Shown: piece after piece, positions 1 to 7,849 of the stretch
Position numbering within the stretch: position 1 is the stretch's first letter
Layout of the letters: each line of letters opens with the position of its first letter
Assembly (NCBI GenBank): GCA_016756855.1
Contig: JAESPD010000032.1
Coordinates: forward strand, 1 to 42,191
Direction of reading: 5' to 3'
DNA from: a gamma proteobacterium endosymbiont of Lamellibrachia anaximandri
GTDB taxonomy: Bacteria; Pseudomonadota; Gammaproteobacteria; Chromatiales; Chromatiaceae
DNA: 42,191 bases
Made by a program: the position numbers and the translations under genes
The notes under the pieces: generated by a model
Told to the model about the DNA's origin: nothing
What the model saw: only the letters and a program-made list of their open reading frames with translations
Databases searched by the model: none

Positions 1-75
1 CTCGCTGCGATAGAGGCCACTGAACAGGTGGCGATCCTGCTGCAGTTACAAATCGACGCTGAAAGTTTGGCGTGA
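1..75 (+). CDS. 3' end of an unidentified gene (partial)
   Basis: Frame 1 is open from the window edge and ends at TGA 73-75, giving 24 residues that end in AILLQLQIDAESLA. The composition (Ala, Leu, Glu, Gln) looks like a helical protein tail, not noncoding sequence, but the piece is too short to assign to a family. It is followed by about 190 bases of AT-richer noncoding DNA before the OsmC-like gene, so it is probably the last gene of a separate transcription unit. It could also be a chance open frame. Confidence 0.4.
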   Translation, partial: LAAIEATEQVAILLQLQIDAESLA

Positions 76-154
76 TGTGCAGATGGGCGAAAGATGGGGT
101 TGTTGGAGCGCTTACGGTGTACCGTTCAACCTTGATGATACAGACACTTAATTC

Positions 155-169
155 TCAATGATTCATTGA
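155..169. promoter_or_regulatory. Perfect 7-bp-arm palindrome upstream of the OsmC-like gene
   Basis: TCAATGA-T-TCATTGA is a perfect inverted repeat with a one-base centre. It lies in an AT-rich stretch about 95 bases upstream of the start at 264. The symmetry and position suit an operator for a dimeric regulator, but I recognise no specific regulator consensus and see no convincing -35/-10 pair next to it. Confidence 0.3.
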
Positions 170-263
170 ATATCATAGTGAATGAAGTTTCGGTTCGTCG
201 AGGTTAATGGGTGGCTGAACTGTAAATTTATTGTCGAAATGTAATATTTTTTTCGGAGTTGTG

Positions 264-680
264 ATGAAGGCACGGGTTAAATGGGTGCAGGACGCCACCA
301 TGCTGGGTGAATCAGGCAGTGGTCATGCAGTAGTGATGGATGGTCCAGCGGAGCATGGTGGACGCAATCTGGGCGTGCGGCCAATGGAGATGCTGCTGCT
401 GGGCATGGGGGGGTGTACCGAATTCGATGTCCTCAGTATCCTGCGTAAATCTCGCCAGCAGGTGACCGATTGCGTGGTGGAGCTTGAGGCGGAACGTGCC
501 GAATCCGAGCCGAAGGTGTTTTCCCGCATTCATGCCCATTTTATCGTCACCGGCAAGGGGCTGAGCGAAAAACATGTCGCCCGCGCAATCTCCCTGAGTG
601 CCGAGAAATACTGTTCCGCCTCCATCATGCTCGGGCAGATGGCGGAGATTACCCACGACTATGAGATCCGTAATGCCTGA
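264..680 (+). CDS. OsmC/Ohr-family protein
   Basis: Encodes 138 residues of the OsmC/Ohr fold, a family of small dimeric cytoplasmic proteins, many of which reduce organic hydroperoxides through a pair of cysteines. The two family cysteines are visible: C51 in the GMGGCTEFDV stretch and C117 in EKYCSASIM. The length is typical of the YhfA-like branch of OsmC proteins. ATG 264 was chosen because GGAG at 255-258 sits five bases upstream. An in-frame TTG at 231 would add eleven unrelated residues without a ribosome site. The stop overlaps the start of the next gene (673), so the two are probably cotranscribed. Peroxidase activity is inferred from the family; the YhfA branch has no well-established substrate. 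Confidence 0.85.
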   Translation: MKARVKWVQDATMLGESGSGHAVVMDGPAEHGGRNLGVRPMEMLLLGMGGCTEFDVLSILRKSRQQVTDCVVELEAERAESEPKVFSRIHAHFIVTGKGLSEKHVARAISLSAEKYCSASIMLGQMAEITHDYEIRNA

Positions 681-2298
681 GACTGCGAACTTCGATGCGC
701 TCATCTCCGAATTCTACAAGGTTTGGTTTCGCTACCATCCCGTGGCAGCGATTTTTGCCGGTGTGCCTGGCTATGAAGGGCTGTTGGCTGCCGATGGCGA
801 CGATGATGTCGGAGCGCTCTCCTCCTGGTTGAGCAATCTTCTGCTGGGACTGGAAGAGTTGCGGTTCGAGGCGCTTGATCCTGATCGGCAGCTCGATCTT
901 CAATTGATCTTCGGGGCTGCAATGATAGAACACCGCATGCTGCTGGAGCAGGATTGGCGTCACCGCGACCCGGCTCGATACTTGCCGTTGCGCTCCCTGC
1001 AGGAGTTGATGGTGCGCCAGCCTGCCTCCCTTTGTGAAGCGCTGCAAGGGATACTGGAACGTACCGGCAACTATCTGCGGGATGCGCGTACCCAGCTTGC
1101 GGAACTGCCGGAACTGGTCTCGACCCTCTGGCTGGCTGAGGCATTGGAGATGTCAGAAGCGGGTCTTCCCTGGCTGCATCGGCTCCATGGTGAACTGCCA
1201 CAGGCCCATCAATGTTGCGCTGAACAGGGGCGATTGCAGGAACTCGGTTCGAGTGCTGCAGAGGTGATCGAGGATTTTCGTCAGTTTCTGATCAACGACC
1301 TGGCTCCCGAGGCTGCGGGGGGGTCCGATTGCGGCCCTGAACAGGTGAACCGGTTGCTGACCCATCGGCACCAGTTGTCCCTGACGGGAGAGCAGGCGTT
1401 GGCACTGGCGCGGCAACAGCAGGCGCGCTATCTGCGCCATCTCGACGAGTTGGGGATAGACCAGGAGGCGCTGGGCGAACAGTATGTTTCCGAAGCTGAC
1501 CTCTGCGGGGATGCCAGGTGTCAGGCTTACCGCGAAGAGAGTGACAGGTTCAAGGCCTTTGTTGAAGCGCAGGATCTGCTTGAGCTGCCGTCACAACCGC
1601 TGGAGTTTCGCGTTACCGATGGTTGTTTCAGCCGCCCCGACTGCGGTAGTTATCTGCGCAGCGAGAGTGGGGGAATCCTGCTGATACCGGACGAAACGCG
1701 GCAATTGAAGGGTGGGGAAACCCTCTCGGCTATACGCCTGCGCTGCCTCTATAGTGGTTGGACCGGGCGCCACTACCTGGCTTGGGCCGGGGGTGTGCAG
1801 GCCCATAGCCTGGTGCGGCAGATCAACCCATCCGCCGCATTCAAGCGTGGTTGGGCACACTACATCAGCTGGTTGCTGGAGGCTCGAGGTTTTTTCACCC
1901 GCGAGGATATGCTGCTGCTGGCCCGCCGTCGCCTCGCGCTGGCGGAGCAGGCGTTGGTGGACCTCGAATTTCACATGGGGCGTTTGGACAGCCATCAGGC
2001 ACTGGATCGACTGCAATCCCTGCTCGATCATCCCGCCCCCGGTTTGGCCGAGTCCCGGCTGATCCATCTCTCCAGGCGGCCGACAGATGCCTTCATGGCG
2101 TTGGTCGGCGTCGCATTGATAGAGCAGACAAGGGAAGTTGTGCAGCGCCAGGAGCCTGAGCTGTCGCTCAAGGCGTTTCACAGCCGGCTGTTGGCGCATG
2201 GTGCCGTCAGCCTGCCGCTGGTGGTAAAGCGCGTCTTTGGGGAAACGGTTTGGGACGAGGTGTCTGGGGCAGTGCTGGGGCGGAAGGAGAAAGGCTAA
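673..2298 (+). CDS. DUF885-family protein with a degenerate metal-site region
   Basis: A 541-residue protein matching the DUF885 architecture: an N-terminal 'FYKVWFRYHPVAAIFAGVPGYEG' type opening (shown here only as FYKVWFRYHPVAA), a long helical middle, and a C-terminal GWAHYISWLLEARGFF block at about residues 393-408, which corresponds to the family's EGWA.Y segment. Many DUF885 proteins carry an HE..PGHH metal-binding motif before that block. Here the equivalent stretch near residues 359-370 reads YSGWTGRHYLAW, so most ligands appear missing. There is no signal peptide, so it is presumably cytoplasmic. It starts at ATG 673, overlapping the OsmC-like stop. Its last codons and stop (KEKG, TAA 2296-2298) lie inside a 7-base repeat array. 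Function unknown; a catalytically dead relative of the peptidase-like family is one possibility. Confidence 0.72.
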   Translation: MPETANFDALISEFYKVWFRYHPVAAIFAGVPGYEGLLAADGDDDVGALSSWLSNLLLGLEELRFEALDPDRQLDLQLIFGAAMIEHRMLLEQDWRHRDPARYLPLRSLQELMVRQPASLCEALQGILERTGNYLRDARTQLAELPELVSTLWLAEALEMSEAGLPWLHRLHGELPQAHQCCAEQGRLQELGSSAAEVIEDFRQFLINDLAPEAAGGSDCGPEQVNRLLTHRHQLSLTGEQALALARQQQARYLRHLDELGIDQEALGEQYVSEADLCGDARCQAYREESDRFKAFVEAQDLLELPSQPLEFRVTDGCFSRPDCGSYLRSESGGILLIPDETRQLKGGETLSAIRLRCLYSGWTGRHYLAWAGGVQAHSLVRQINPSAAFKRGWAHYISWLLEARGFFTREDMLLLARRRLALAEQALVDLEFHMGRLDSHQALDRLQSLLDHPAPGLAESRLIHLSRRPTDAFMALVGVALIEQTREVVQRQEPELSLKAFHSRLLAHGAVSLPLVVKRVFGETVWDEVSGAVLGRKEKG

Positions 2299-2556
2299 AG
2301 GTTAAAGGTTAAAGGAGAAAGGAAAAAGGAAAAAGGAGGCAGTGCCAGCTGACAGGCCAAGCTTCGTCGTAACTATTGTGGGAGATTTGCCGGTTGGTTC
2401 AAGCGCCGTGGAACCGGCAGTTTCATGTGTTCTGCCAAATCTGAATGCCCGATCCGCCGTGTCTGATTGGGCCTATACGTTTGTCGGCAATGGACTGTTT
2501 CCGGGCAAAGCTCAGGCTGGCTAATCCTTTAACCTTTCTCCTTTTACCTTCCCTTT
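2281..2556. repeat. Composite heptamer-bounded REP element A
   Basis: The left edge is a 7-base-periodic array with GG at 2286, 2293, 2300, 2307, 2314, 2321, 2328 and 2335 (AAAGGTT/AAAGGAA-type units). The right edge is the inverse, with CC at 2526, 2533, 2540 and 2547 (CCTTTAA/CCTTTCT units). Between them lie a short flank and a REP doublet (2389-2479). The element fills the whole gap between two convergent genes, the DUF885 gene and coq7. The layout and part of the left inner flank are shared with the element at 35843-36124. No ORF inside looks real. It resembles a miniature inverted-repeat element, but no transposase is present. Confidence 0.75.
2389..2479. repeat. REP-like inverted doublet, diverged copy
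   Basis: Unit 1 (2389-2419) is a hairpin with arms GGTTC/GAACC around AAGCGCCGTG. Unit 2 (2445-2479), inverted, has arms CCCGATC/GATTGGG around a matching core. Both are clear but diverged relatives of the doublets at 4819, 12345, 16600, 28977 and 35981. Confidence 0.7.
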
Positions 2557-3199
2557 ATAAATACCAAACCGATTTCGTCATCAGTTTTGAGGTGAATTTC
2601 ATCGCCTGTTTGACGGGTTCCGGTAGTTCGGCACCGCCCGCTTCGAGGGCGACGGTGGCGTGGTGGATCTCATCCTCTTTCATCTGTTCCAGGATGGCGC
2701 GGTTCTTTTCGTCCTGGGGCGGCAGGCGGTTCAGATGGTTGTTCAGGTGGGCTTCGACCTGATGTTCTGTCTCCGCAACGAAGCCTAGACTCCATTTGTC
2801 CCCCGCCAATCCTGCGGCAGCGCCCATGACGAACGATCCGGCAAACCAGAGCGGGTTGAGCAGGCTCTTGCGGTTGTCCAGTTCCTGTAAACGTCTTTCG
2901 CACCAGGCGAGGTGGTCGTTCTCCTCCTGGGCTGCGCGTTCCATGCTCTCCCGCACATCCGGCAGCTTCGCGGTCAACGCCTGTCCCTGGTAGAGCGCCT
3001 GGGCACAGACCTCGCCGGTGTGGTTGATGCGCATCAGGCGGGCGGTTTCGTCCCGCTCCCGGTCACTCATCTCCGCCTCTGCGATGTTCTGAGCGGGGTT
3101 GCTGCGTTCGGTGACCTGGGGGCGTCCAAATAGGGTGCGCAGGGCCTGATCGATGCCGATCAGCAGATTGTCGGCTGGGCTGTAGTTTCTCTGTCTCAT
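2555..3199 (-). CDS. coq7: Coq7, demethoxyubiquinone hydroxylase
   Basis: A 214-residue di-iron monooxygenase that performs the last ring hydroxylation of ubiquinone synthesis (2-polyprenyl-3-methyl-6-methoxy-1,4-benzoquinol to the hydroxylated product), at the membrane. The carboxylate/histidine ligand pattern is present: E63 in RINHTGEVCA, E93 and H96 in EENDHLAW, then EHQVEAH and DEIHHATV for the second half-site. The length is normal for the bacterial family. ATG 3199 gives the usual MRQRNYSP-type start; the longer open frame upstream is the shadow of the neighbouring gene. It overlaps the stop of the GlcF-like gene by four bases (ATGA), which implies translational coupling. Ubiquinone is the expected partner of the bc1 complex encoded at 24.0-26.6 kb. 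Confidence 0.92.
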   Translation of the reverse strand: MRQRNYSPADNLLIGIDQALRTLFGRPQVTERSNPAQNIAEAEMSDRERDETARLMRINHTGEVCAQALYQGQALTAKLPDVRESMERAAQEENDHLAWCERRLQELDNRKSLLNPLWFAGSFVMGAAAGLAGDKWSLGFVAETEHQVEAHLNNHLNRLPPQDEKNRAILEQMKEDEIHHATVALEAGGAELPEPVKQAMKFTSKLMTKSVWYL

Positions 3200-4485
3200 A
3201 GGGGAAAGATAAGCCTGTCTGACTGACTGTTCAAGTCCAGTTGTCGTGTCAGCAGCTCCACGGGGTGCAGTACCTCGATATCGAGTCCGGCACGTTTGAT
3301 CTGGGTGCGAAACTGCAGGGTGCAGCCGGTGCTGCTGGTGACCAGTATGTCGGCCTTTGTCTCTCTCAGCAGTGCGATCTTGTCCTCGCCAAGCGACTGG
3401 GCGAGTGCCGACTGGGTCAGTGGATAACTGCCTGCGCCGCCGCAGCAGATGGCGTTCTCCGGCAGCAGGAAGGGGGTGAGGCCGGGTATCCGCTGCAGCA
3501 ATGTCAAGGGAGAGTCCTCTGATGCCGAGCATGGGCGGTGTACCGCTACCCTCGCCTTCAGCGGGGTGAAATGAAATGTCTCCGGCCAGGGTGTGTCGAG
3601 CAGAAATGCTGAAATTGCCTGCAGGCGTGGTGTGGACTGGGTCTGCTCCAGCAGCTCCTTGTGACAGGCTTCGGCGAGGGTGATGAGGGCCGTGGGTTTC
3701 GGTGAGATAAACACACTGCTGTTTTGCTCGCTTAGCCGGTCGGCCGTTTGTGGGAAACCGTTGTGCCGATGCAGGGCGCCGCAGCAGACCTGTTGTTTGG
3801 GCACGTTCACCGCAAAACCCATGTGGGTAAGCAGGCGGATGGCAGCATCGATCACCGGGCGGTCCACCTGGCTGGATATGCAACCGATAAAAAGTTGCAC
3901 ACTGCCGCCGCCTGCCGTGGTGGCTGGGGTGAGGCCGGAAGGAGGGGTTTGGTAAGCCGGCATTACCGATGCCAGATCCGCCAGCTGTCTGAGAGGCTTT
4001 GATGGCGTCTTTTTGAGCAGATGCAACACTCCGCTACGGGACAGCAGCGGCAGCAGACGGCTGATTTGGCCGAAAAGTTTGCGTTCACTGAGCAGGTTCA
4101 GGAATGCCCGGCGCAGCGGCCTTTTGATACCCGCTGACTGCTGCAGCATGGCGTGGGTGGCGTCTATCAGTTCGCCATAGGAGACTCCCGAGGGACAGGC
4201 GGTTTCGCAGGCGCGGCAGTTGAGACAGCGTGACAGATGTAAACGCAGGGTAGGTGATGGTGGCAATTCACCATTGGCCAGTGCCTGAATCAGCGCGATT
4301 CGGCCCCGAGGTGAGTCCGCTTCATTCGCCAACTTGCGGTAGGTGGGGCAGTGAGGCAGACAGAGCCCACACTTGACGCAGCGGTCAGCTTCTTTCAGGA
4401 GTTGTTCTGGGGTCACGGATCGCTGAGGTATGGTAATCAGGGTTAGGGCAGGCACTATAATACCGGTTAATTGGATTGTAATCAC
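3196..4485 (-). CDS. GlcF-like (Fe-S)-binding oxidoreductase subunit
   Basis: About 429 residues. Two 4Fe-4S ferredoxin motifs lie near the N terminus (C36-C39-C42-C46 in CVKCGLCLPHCP and C87-C90-C93-C97 in CLNCRACETACP). Two cysteine-rich CCG domains follow (QVCCGALH and AICCGGAGSY). This is the layout of GlcF, the iron-sulfur subunit of glycolate oxidase that passes electrons from the flavin subunits to quinone. No glcD or glcE flavoprotein gene lies nearby, so the partner must be encoded elsewhere, or this subunit serves another flavoprotein such as a lactate- or D-2-hydroxyacid dehydrogenase. The start is uncertain: GTG 4485 is the most upstream, GTG 4455 and a later GTG at residue 24 are possible, and none has a good ribosome site. 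Overlap with coq7 indicates an operon. Confidence 0.8.
   Translation of the reverse strand: MITIQLTGIIVPALTLITIPQRSVTPEQLLKEADRCVKCGLCLPHCPTYRKLANEADSPRGRIALIQALANGELPPSPTLRLHLSRCLNCRACETACPSGVSYGELIDATHAMLQQSAGIKRPLRRAFLNLLSERKLFGQISRLLPLLSRSGVLHLLKKTPSKPLRQLADLASVMPAYQTPPSGLTPATTAGGGSVQLFIGCISSQVDRPVIDAAIRLLTHMGFAVNVPKQQVCCGALHRHNGFPQTADRLSEQNSSVFISPKPTALITLAEACHKELLEQTQSTPRLQAISAFLLDTPWPETFHFTPLKARVAVHRPCSASEDSPLTLLQRIPGLTPFLLPENAICCGGAGSYPLTQSALAQSLGEDKIALLRETKADILVTSSTGCTLQFRTQIKRAGLDIEVLHPVELLTRQLDLNSQSDRLIFPL
4456..4461 (+). promoter_or_regulatory. Possible -10 box for the ferredoxin gene
   Basis: A perfect TATAAT lies 38 bases upstream of the ferredoxin ATG at 4500. No good -35 hexamer sits 16-18 bases upstream, so this is weak evidence for a promoter. 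If real, it lies within the possible 5' end of the divergent GlcF-like gene, which favours a downstream start for that gene. Confidence 0.3.
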
Positions 4486-4499
4486 AACGGCAGGCAGAC

Positions 4500-4811
4500 A
4501 TGTCCTACTATCGCCACCATCTTTTTTTCTGCACCAACCAGCGAGATGATGGTCGTAGATGTTGCGCGAGGTTTAACGTGGCAAAGATGCGGGGATATCT
4601 GAAGACGAAGGTCAAGGCGCTGGGTCTGGCCGGTCCCGGCGGTATTCGCATCAATACGGCAGGCTGTCTGGATCGGTGCGACAAAGGGCCGGTGATCGTG
4701 GTCTACCCGGAGGCGGTCTGGTACACCTATATCGATAGCGAGGATCTCGATGAGATCCTGCAACGCCACCTGATCGACGGCGAGGTGGTGGAGCGGTTGA
4801 GGATCCGCTGA
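4500..4811 (+). CDS. Thioredoxin-like [2Fe-2S] ferredoxin
   Basis: A 103-residue protein of the thioredoxin-fold [2Fe-2S] ferredoxin family (the Shethna protein I/Aquifex Fd4 type). The diagnostic cysteines are C11 in FFCTNQR, C21/C22 in RRCCARF, and C56 and C60 in TAGCLDRCDKGP. The C-terminal stretch VVYPEAVWYTYI is also characteristic. The protein is soluble, cytoplasmic and presumably a one-electron carrier; its physiological partner is not known. It starts at ATG 4500 with only a weak ribosome site. It is transcribed divergently from the GlcF-like gene, so a redox link between the two is possible but unproven. A REP doublet begins eight bases after its stop. Confidence 0.85.
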   Translation: MSYYRHHLFFCTNQRDDGRRCCARFNVAKMRGYLKTKVKALGLAGPGGIRINTAGCLDRCDKGPVIVVYPEAVWYTYIDSEDLDEILQRHLIDGEVVERLRIR

Positions 4812-4818
4812 CTGGTGC

Positions 4819-4906
4819 GTAGGCTCGATCAAGCGTAGCGGATCGGGCATTCGGGCTTCGATGAATGATTGAGGTTGGCGGTTCCGCTACGCTTGAGCCG
4901 GCTTAC
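4819..4906. repeat. REP-like inverted doublet B
   Basis: Unit 1 (4819-4850) has arms CGATC/GATCG around AAGCGTAGCG. Unit 2 (4873-4906), inverted, has arms GGTTC/GAGCC around the same core. The doublet occupies essentially the entire gap between the convergent ferredoxin and zinc-ribbon genes, and bases 4903-4905 are the TAA stop of the latter. Confidence 0.85.
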
Positions 4907-5088
4907 AGCGCCTTGATCTTGGTCGCCCCACACCGTTTGCACCGATAGCGGGTGATCAGTCGCCCCTGCTTTACGTCGAATGACTGTTCATTCAGCACTT
5001 CCCATTTGTGGAAACCCTCCCGGCACAATCCCCTGCCTTTATGTTTCTCGCTGAGTTTGGGACGTTTGAAAGGTAGAATGTCCGCCAT
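4903..5088 (-). CDS. Small zinc-ribbon-like protein
   Basis: A 61-residue basic protein that begins MADILPFKRPKLSEKHKG. One possible metal ligand is C22 (GLCREGFHKWEV), and a CxxC pair lies near the C terminus (YRCKRCGATK, C50 and C53). The overall pattern is that of a short zinc ribbon seen as a conserved hypothetical in gammaproteobacteria. ATG 5088 is supported by GGAG (minus strand, 5100-5097) eight bases upstream. The stop codon is contributed by the end of the adjacent REP doublet. Function is unknown; the size and charge would suit RNA or ribosome binding, but that is a guess. Confidence 0.72.
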   Translation of the reverse strand: MADILPFKRPKLSEKHKGRGLCREGFHKWEVLNEQSFDVKQGRLITRYRCKRCGATKIKAL

Positions 5089-5119
5089 CTTCTGAACTCC
5101 GATTGTATCGACTACGATT

Positions 5120-5695
5120 ATGCCCGATAACCGTCCTGTCTTTCATATTCTCGCCGTGGGTTGGGATCTTCCCGTCTGGCAAGGCAGTTTCTATCCTGAT
5201 GACCTGCCGGAGGATTGGCGGCTTACCTACTATGCCAATGAGATACCGGGTGTGCTGGTGCCGATGGCGCTCTGGTGTCATGCGGATGAGGCGCAGGTGG
5301 AGCGCTGGGTGGAGGATGTAGATGAGGGCTTTCGCTTCTATCTTGCAGTAGAAGAGGAGGGTGGGGTCTGTGATTTAGTCGCGATTGCCGATCTTTTGGG
5401 AGAAAATCTCGGCGGCGTTGTTGTCGATTCTGTCATGGAGACTGCCTGGACGGGGGCGATTCCCTGCTTCACCCTGGCGACGAAAGGGGAGCCGCTTTCC
5501 GAAGGGGTGTCTCCTGCCTACCGTCTGACGACCTCAAGCCTGGGTGATCTGCGTGCACAGCGGACGTTGCTCGAGTCGCTGGCAGGGCAGGTGCCGGAGG
5601 GCGCCGATGTGCTGCTGTTCATCGAGGGCGAACGAATGGATATGGCGGTGCTGAAGGATCTGCGTCAGCTGGCACAACTGCTGGGTCTTGCTTGA
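5120..5695 (+). CDS. DUF72-related protein, shortened
   Basis: 191 residues. The N-terminal part follows the DUF72 (YecE-like, TIM-barrel) pattern: a glycine-tryptophan strand and YP..LP..W loop (VGWDLPVWQGSFYPDDLP), then a strand and a VERWVEDVDEGFRFYLAV segment matching the family's 'ERW....P.GFRF' motif. DUF72 proteins usually run about 230-280 residues, and the second half here is poorly conserved, so this is either a truncated or a divergent member. The biochemical role of the family is not established. It is divergent from the zinc-ribbon gene, with 31 bases between start codons, and lies upstream of mlaF with a 60-base gap. Confidence 0.6.
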   Translation: MPDNRPVFHILAVGWDLPVWQGSFYPDDLPEDWRLTYYANEIPGVLVPMALWCHADEAQVERWVEDVDEGFRFYLAVEEEGGVCDLVAIADLLGENLGGVVVDSVMETAWTGAIPCFTLATKGEPLSEGVSPAYRLTTSSLGDLRAQRTLLESLAGQVPEGADVLLFIEGERMDMAVLKDLRQLAQLLGLA

Positions 5696-5755
5696 CCCCA
5701 CCACAGCCCACCGACACAATGGCGACTCTCATTCACGAAGGGATTGTATCTGGAA

Positions 5756-6586
5756 ATGTCAGGCCTCTCCGGCAGCGTTGAAACGCCGATCGTCAAAATA
5801 CGCGGGCTCCATTTCGCCCATGGCAGCCGGATGATCTTCGATGGCATCGATATCGATATCCCCCGTGGCAGGGTAACGGCGATCATGGGGCCGAGCGGTA
5901 CGGGCAAAACCACGCTGCTGAAACTGATCGGGGGCCAATTGCGGCCCGATGCCGGTTCCATCGAGGTGGATGGCATCGACGTGCACCGTCTCTCCCGAAG
6001 GGCGCTTTTCCAGTTGCGCATGCGCATGGGCATGTTATTTCAGAGTGGTGCGTTGCTTACCGATATCGATGTCTTTGAGAATGTCGCCTATCCTCTGCGG
6101 GAGCATACGGATCTGCCGGCGTCGATGATCCGCGTTCTTGTGCTGATGAAGCTTGAAGCCGTGGGGTTGCGGGGCGCTCACGGTCTGATGCCGGCGGAAC
6201 TCTCCGGCGGCATGGCGCGGCGGGTGGCGCTGGCGAGGGCTATTGCGCTGGACCCGATGATGGTGATGTATGACGAGCCCTTCACCGGTCAGGATCCGAT
6301 CTCCATGGGGGTGCTGGCAAAGCTGATCCGGCGTCTCAACGACGCGGTGCAGATCACCAGTGTCCTGGTCTCCCACGATGTGGAGGAGACGTCGGCCATC
6401 GCCGATCTGATCTATGTGATCTCAGGGGGTAAGGTGGTGGAACAGGGCACGCCGGATCAACTGTCGATATCCACATCCGATCAGGTGCGCCAGTTCATGC
6501 GGGGGTTGCCGGACGGACCCATGAGGTTCCATTATGAGGCTCCGCCTCTGGTGGAGGATCTGCTTGGATCCGGGAGGAAGCCCTGA
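5756..6586 (+). CDS. mlaF: MlaF, ATPase of the Mla phospholipid transporter
   Basis: A 276-residue ABC ATPase of the Mla/MCE type. It powers phospholipid movement between the inner membrane and periplasm, from the cytoplasmic face of the MlaFEDB complex. Walker A is GPSGTGKT (residues 45-52), followed by a Q-loop near [10 protein letters not shown], the LSGGMARR signature, Walker B VMYDEP and the switch histidine in [29 protein letters not shown] is typical of the family (quoted here as [11 protein letters not shown]). ATG 5756 is preferred; TTG 5744 is in frame, but AAGGGA directly abuts it. The stop overlaps mlaE by one base. Confidence 0.93.
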   Translation: MSGLSGSVETPIVKIRGLHFAHGSRMIFDGIDIDIPRGRVTAIMGPSGTGKTTLLKLIGGQLRPDAGSIEVDGIDVHRLSRRALFQLRMRMGMLFQSGALLTDIDVFENVAYPLREHTDLPASMIRVLVLMKLEAVGLRGAHGLMPAELSGGMARRVALARAIALDPMMVMYDEPFTGQDPISMGVLAKLIRRLNDAVQITSVLVSHDVEETSAIADLIYVISGGKVVEQGTPDQLSISTSDQVRQFMRGLPDGPMRFHYEAPPLVEDLLGSGRKP

Positions 6587-7365
6587 TGCTGGACGCGCTG
6601 GCCCGGTTTGGGCACCATGGCATGGCGGCGCTGGAGCGCTTCGGACGTGCTCATCTGCTGTTCCTGCAGATTGTTGCCGGTATTACCAGCCTGCTGTCGC
6701 GACCAGGATTGCTGGTCACACAGACCTACTCCGTCGGGGTGCGCACCCTCGTTATCGTTACCGTTTCAGGCCTGTTTGTGGGCATGGTGCTGGGTCTGCA
6801 GGGCTACTACGTGCTCTCCCAGTTCGCAGCTGAGGACAGTCTCGGGGTGATGGTTGCTGCCTCGCTGGTGCGGGAGCTGGGGCCGGTGGTGACCGCGCTG
6901 CTGTTCGCCGGTCGGGCCGGTTCCGCGCTGACCGCCGAGATCGGTCTGATGAAGGCTACTGAGCAACTCTCCGGGCTGGAGATGATGGCGGTGGACCCGG
7001 TGCGCCGTATCCTCACTCCACGCTTCGTCGCCGGTCTGATCTCCATGCCTGTGTTGGCGGCCCTGTTCAGTGCCATCGGTGCTCTGGGCGGCTATTTTGT
7101 CGGGGTGGGACTGCTGGGTGTGGATGACGGTGCCTTCTGGAGTCAGATGCAGGCTAAGATCGACTGGAATGAGGATGTGATCAACGGGGTGATCAAAAGC
7201 CTGGTGTTCGGCCTGGTCTGCACCTGGATTGCCCTGTTTCAGGGTTACGATTCGGTACCGACCTCGGAAGGTGTGAGCCGGGCCACCACCCGCACTGTGG
7301 TCCATTCGGCGCTGGCGGTGCTGGTACTCGATTTTGTTTTAACGGCGATGATGTTTGGAGAGTGA
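6586..7365 (+). CDS. mlaE: MlaE, permease of the Mla phospholipid transporter
   Basis: A 259-residue integral inner-membrane permease. Recognisable family stretches are [14 protein letters not shown], the cytoplasmic loop around [21 protein letters not shown], and [18 protein letters not shown] (each shown in pieces of at most 20 residues: [19 protein letters not shown]). It forms the membrane core of the transporter with MlaF, MlaD and MlaB. The start codon overlaps the mlaF stop (TGATG at 6584-6588), so translation is coupled. The length matches E. coli MlaE (260). Confidence 0.94.
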   Translation: MLDALARFGHHGMAALERFGRAHLLFLQIVAGITSLLSRPGLLVTQTYSVGVRTLVIVTVSGLFVGMVLGLQGYYVLSQFAAEDSLGVMVAASLVRELGPVVTALLFAGRAGSALTAEIGLMKATEQLSGLEMMAVDPVRRILTPRFVAGLISMPVLAALFSAIGALGGYFVGVGLLGVDDGAFWSQMQAKIDWNEDVINGVIKSLVFGLVCTWIALFQGYDSVPTSEGVSRATTRTVVHSALAVLVLDFVLTAMMFGE

Positions 7366-7839
7366 ATGATGAAGATTAGACAGGTCGAGATCGCCGTCGG
7401 CGCCTTTATGGCGGCGGGGCTGATTGCGCTCTTTTTTCTGGCCATGCAGGTGAGCAATCTGAGTGCCTTCACCACGGGTGAGGGTTACGAAGTCACTGCC
7501 CGTTTCGACAATATCGGTGGCCTGAAGGTGCGTTCGCCGGTGGCGATGGCGGGGGTTCGTCTCGGCCGGGTAGTGGGTATCCGCTATGATCAGGAGAGTT
7601 ACGAAGCGCTGGTGACCCTGCGCATTGAATCCCAATACGATCAAATTCCTGACGATACTTTTGCCAAGATCTATACTTCTGGTTTATTGGGTGAGCAATA
7701 TATCGGGCTCGACCCCGGCGGCAGCGAGGATATGTTGGCGGACGGTGGCGAGATCACCATGACTCAGTCCGCCCTGGTGCTGGAGGAGATTGTTGGTCAG
7801 TTTCTTTTCAGCAAGGCGGAAGAGAAGGGTCTTGAATAG
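7366..7839 (+). CDS. mlaD: MlaD, MCE-domain substrate-binding subunit
   Basis: 157 residues with one N-terminal membrane anchor (about residues 8-28, VEIAVGAFMAAGLIALFFLA) and a single MCE domain at about 40-120 containing FDNIGGLKVRSPVAMAGVRL-type sequence. MlaD hexamers sit on the periplasmic side of MlaE and pass lipid through a central pore. GGAG at 7357-7360 lies five bases before ATG 7366; ATG 7369 is the alternative. The C terminus (SALVLEEIVGQFLFSKAEEK) is the pore-forming helix region. mlaB follows after ten bases, and no mlaC intervenes. Confidence 0.93.
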   Translation: MMKIRQVEIAVGAFMAAGLIALFFLAMQVSNLSAFTTGEGYEVTARFDNIGGLKVRSPVAMAGVRLGRVVGIRYDQESYEALVTLRIESQYDQIPDDTFAKIYTSGLLGEQYIGLDPGGSEDMLADGGEITMTQSALVLEEIVGQFLFSKAEEKGLE

Positions 7840-7849
7840 GACGGGATCT

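Noticed and set aside
2281-2337. CRISPR or direct-repeat array
   Set aside because: Units are only 7 bases with no unique spacers, and no cas genes are present.
2342-2762. Small open frames within the repeat element between the DUF885 gene and coq7
   Set aside because: They read through REP hairpins and the antisense of coq7, have no ribosome site and no protein-like pattern.
3200-3883. N-terminal extension of coq7 to 442 residues
   Set aside because: The extra residues are the antisense-frame reading of the GlcF-like gene; Coq7 proteins start near MRQRNYSP.
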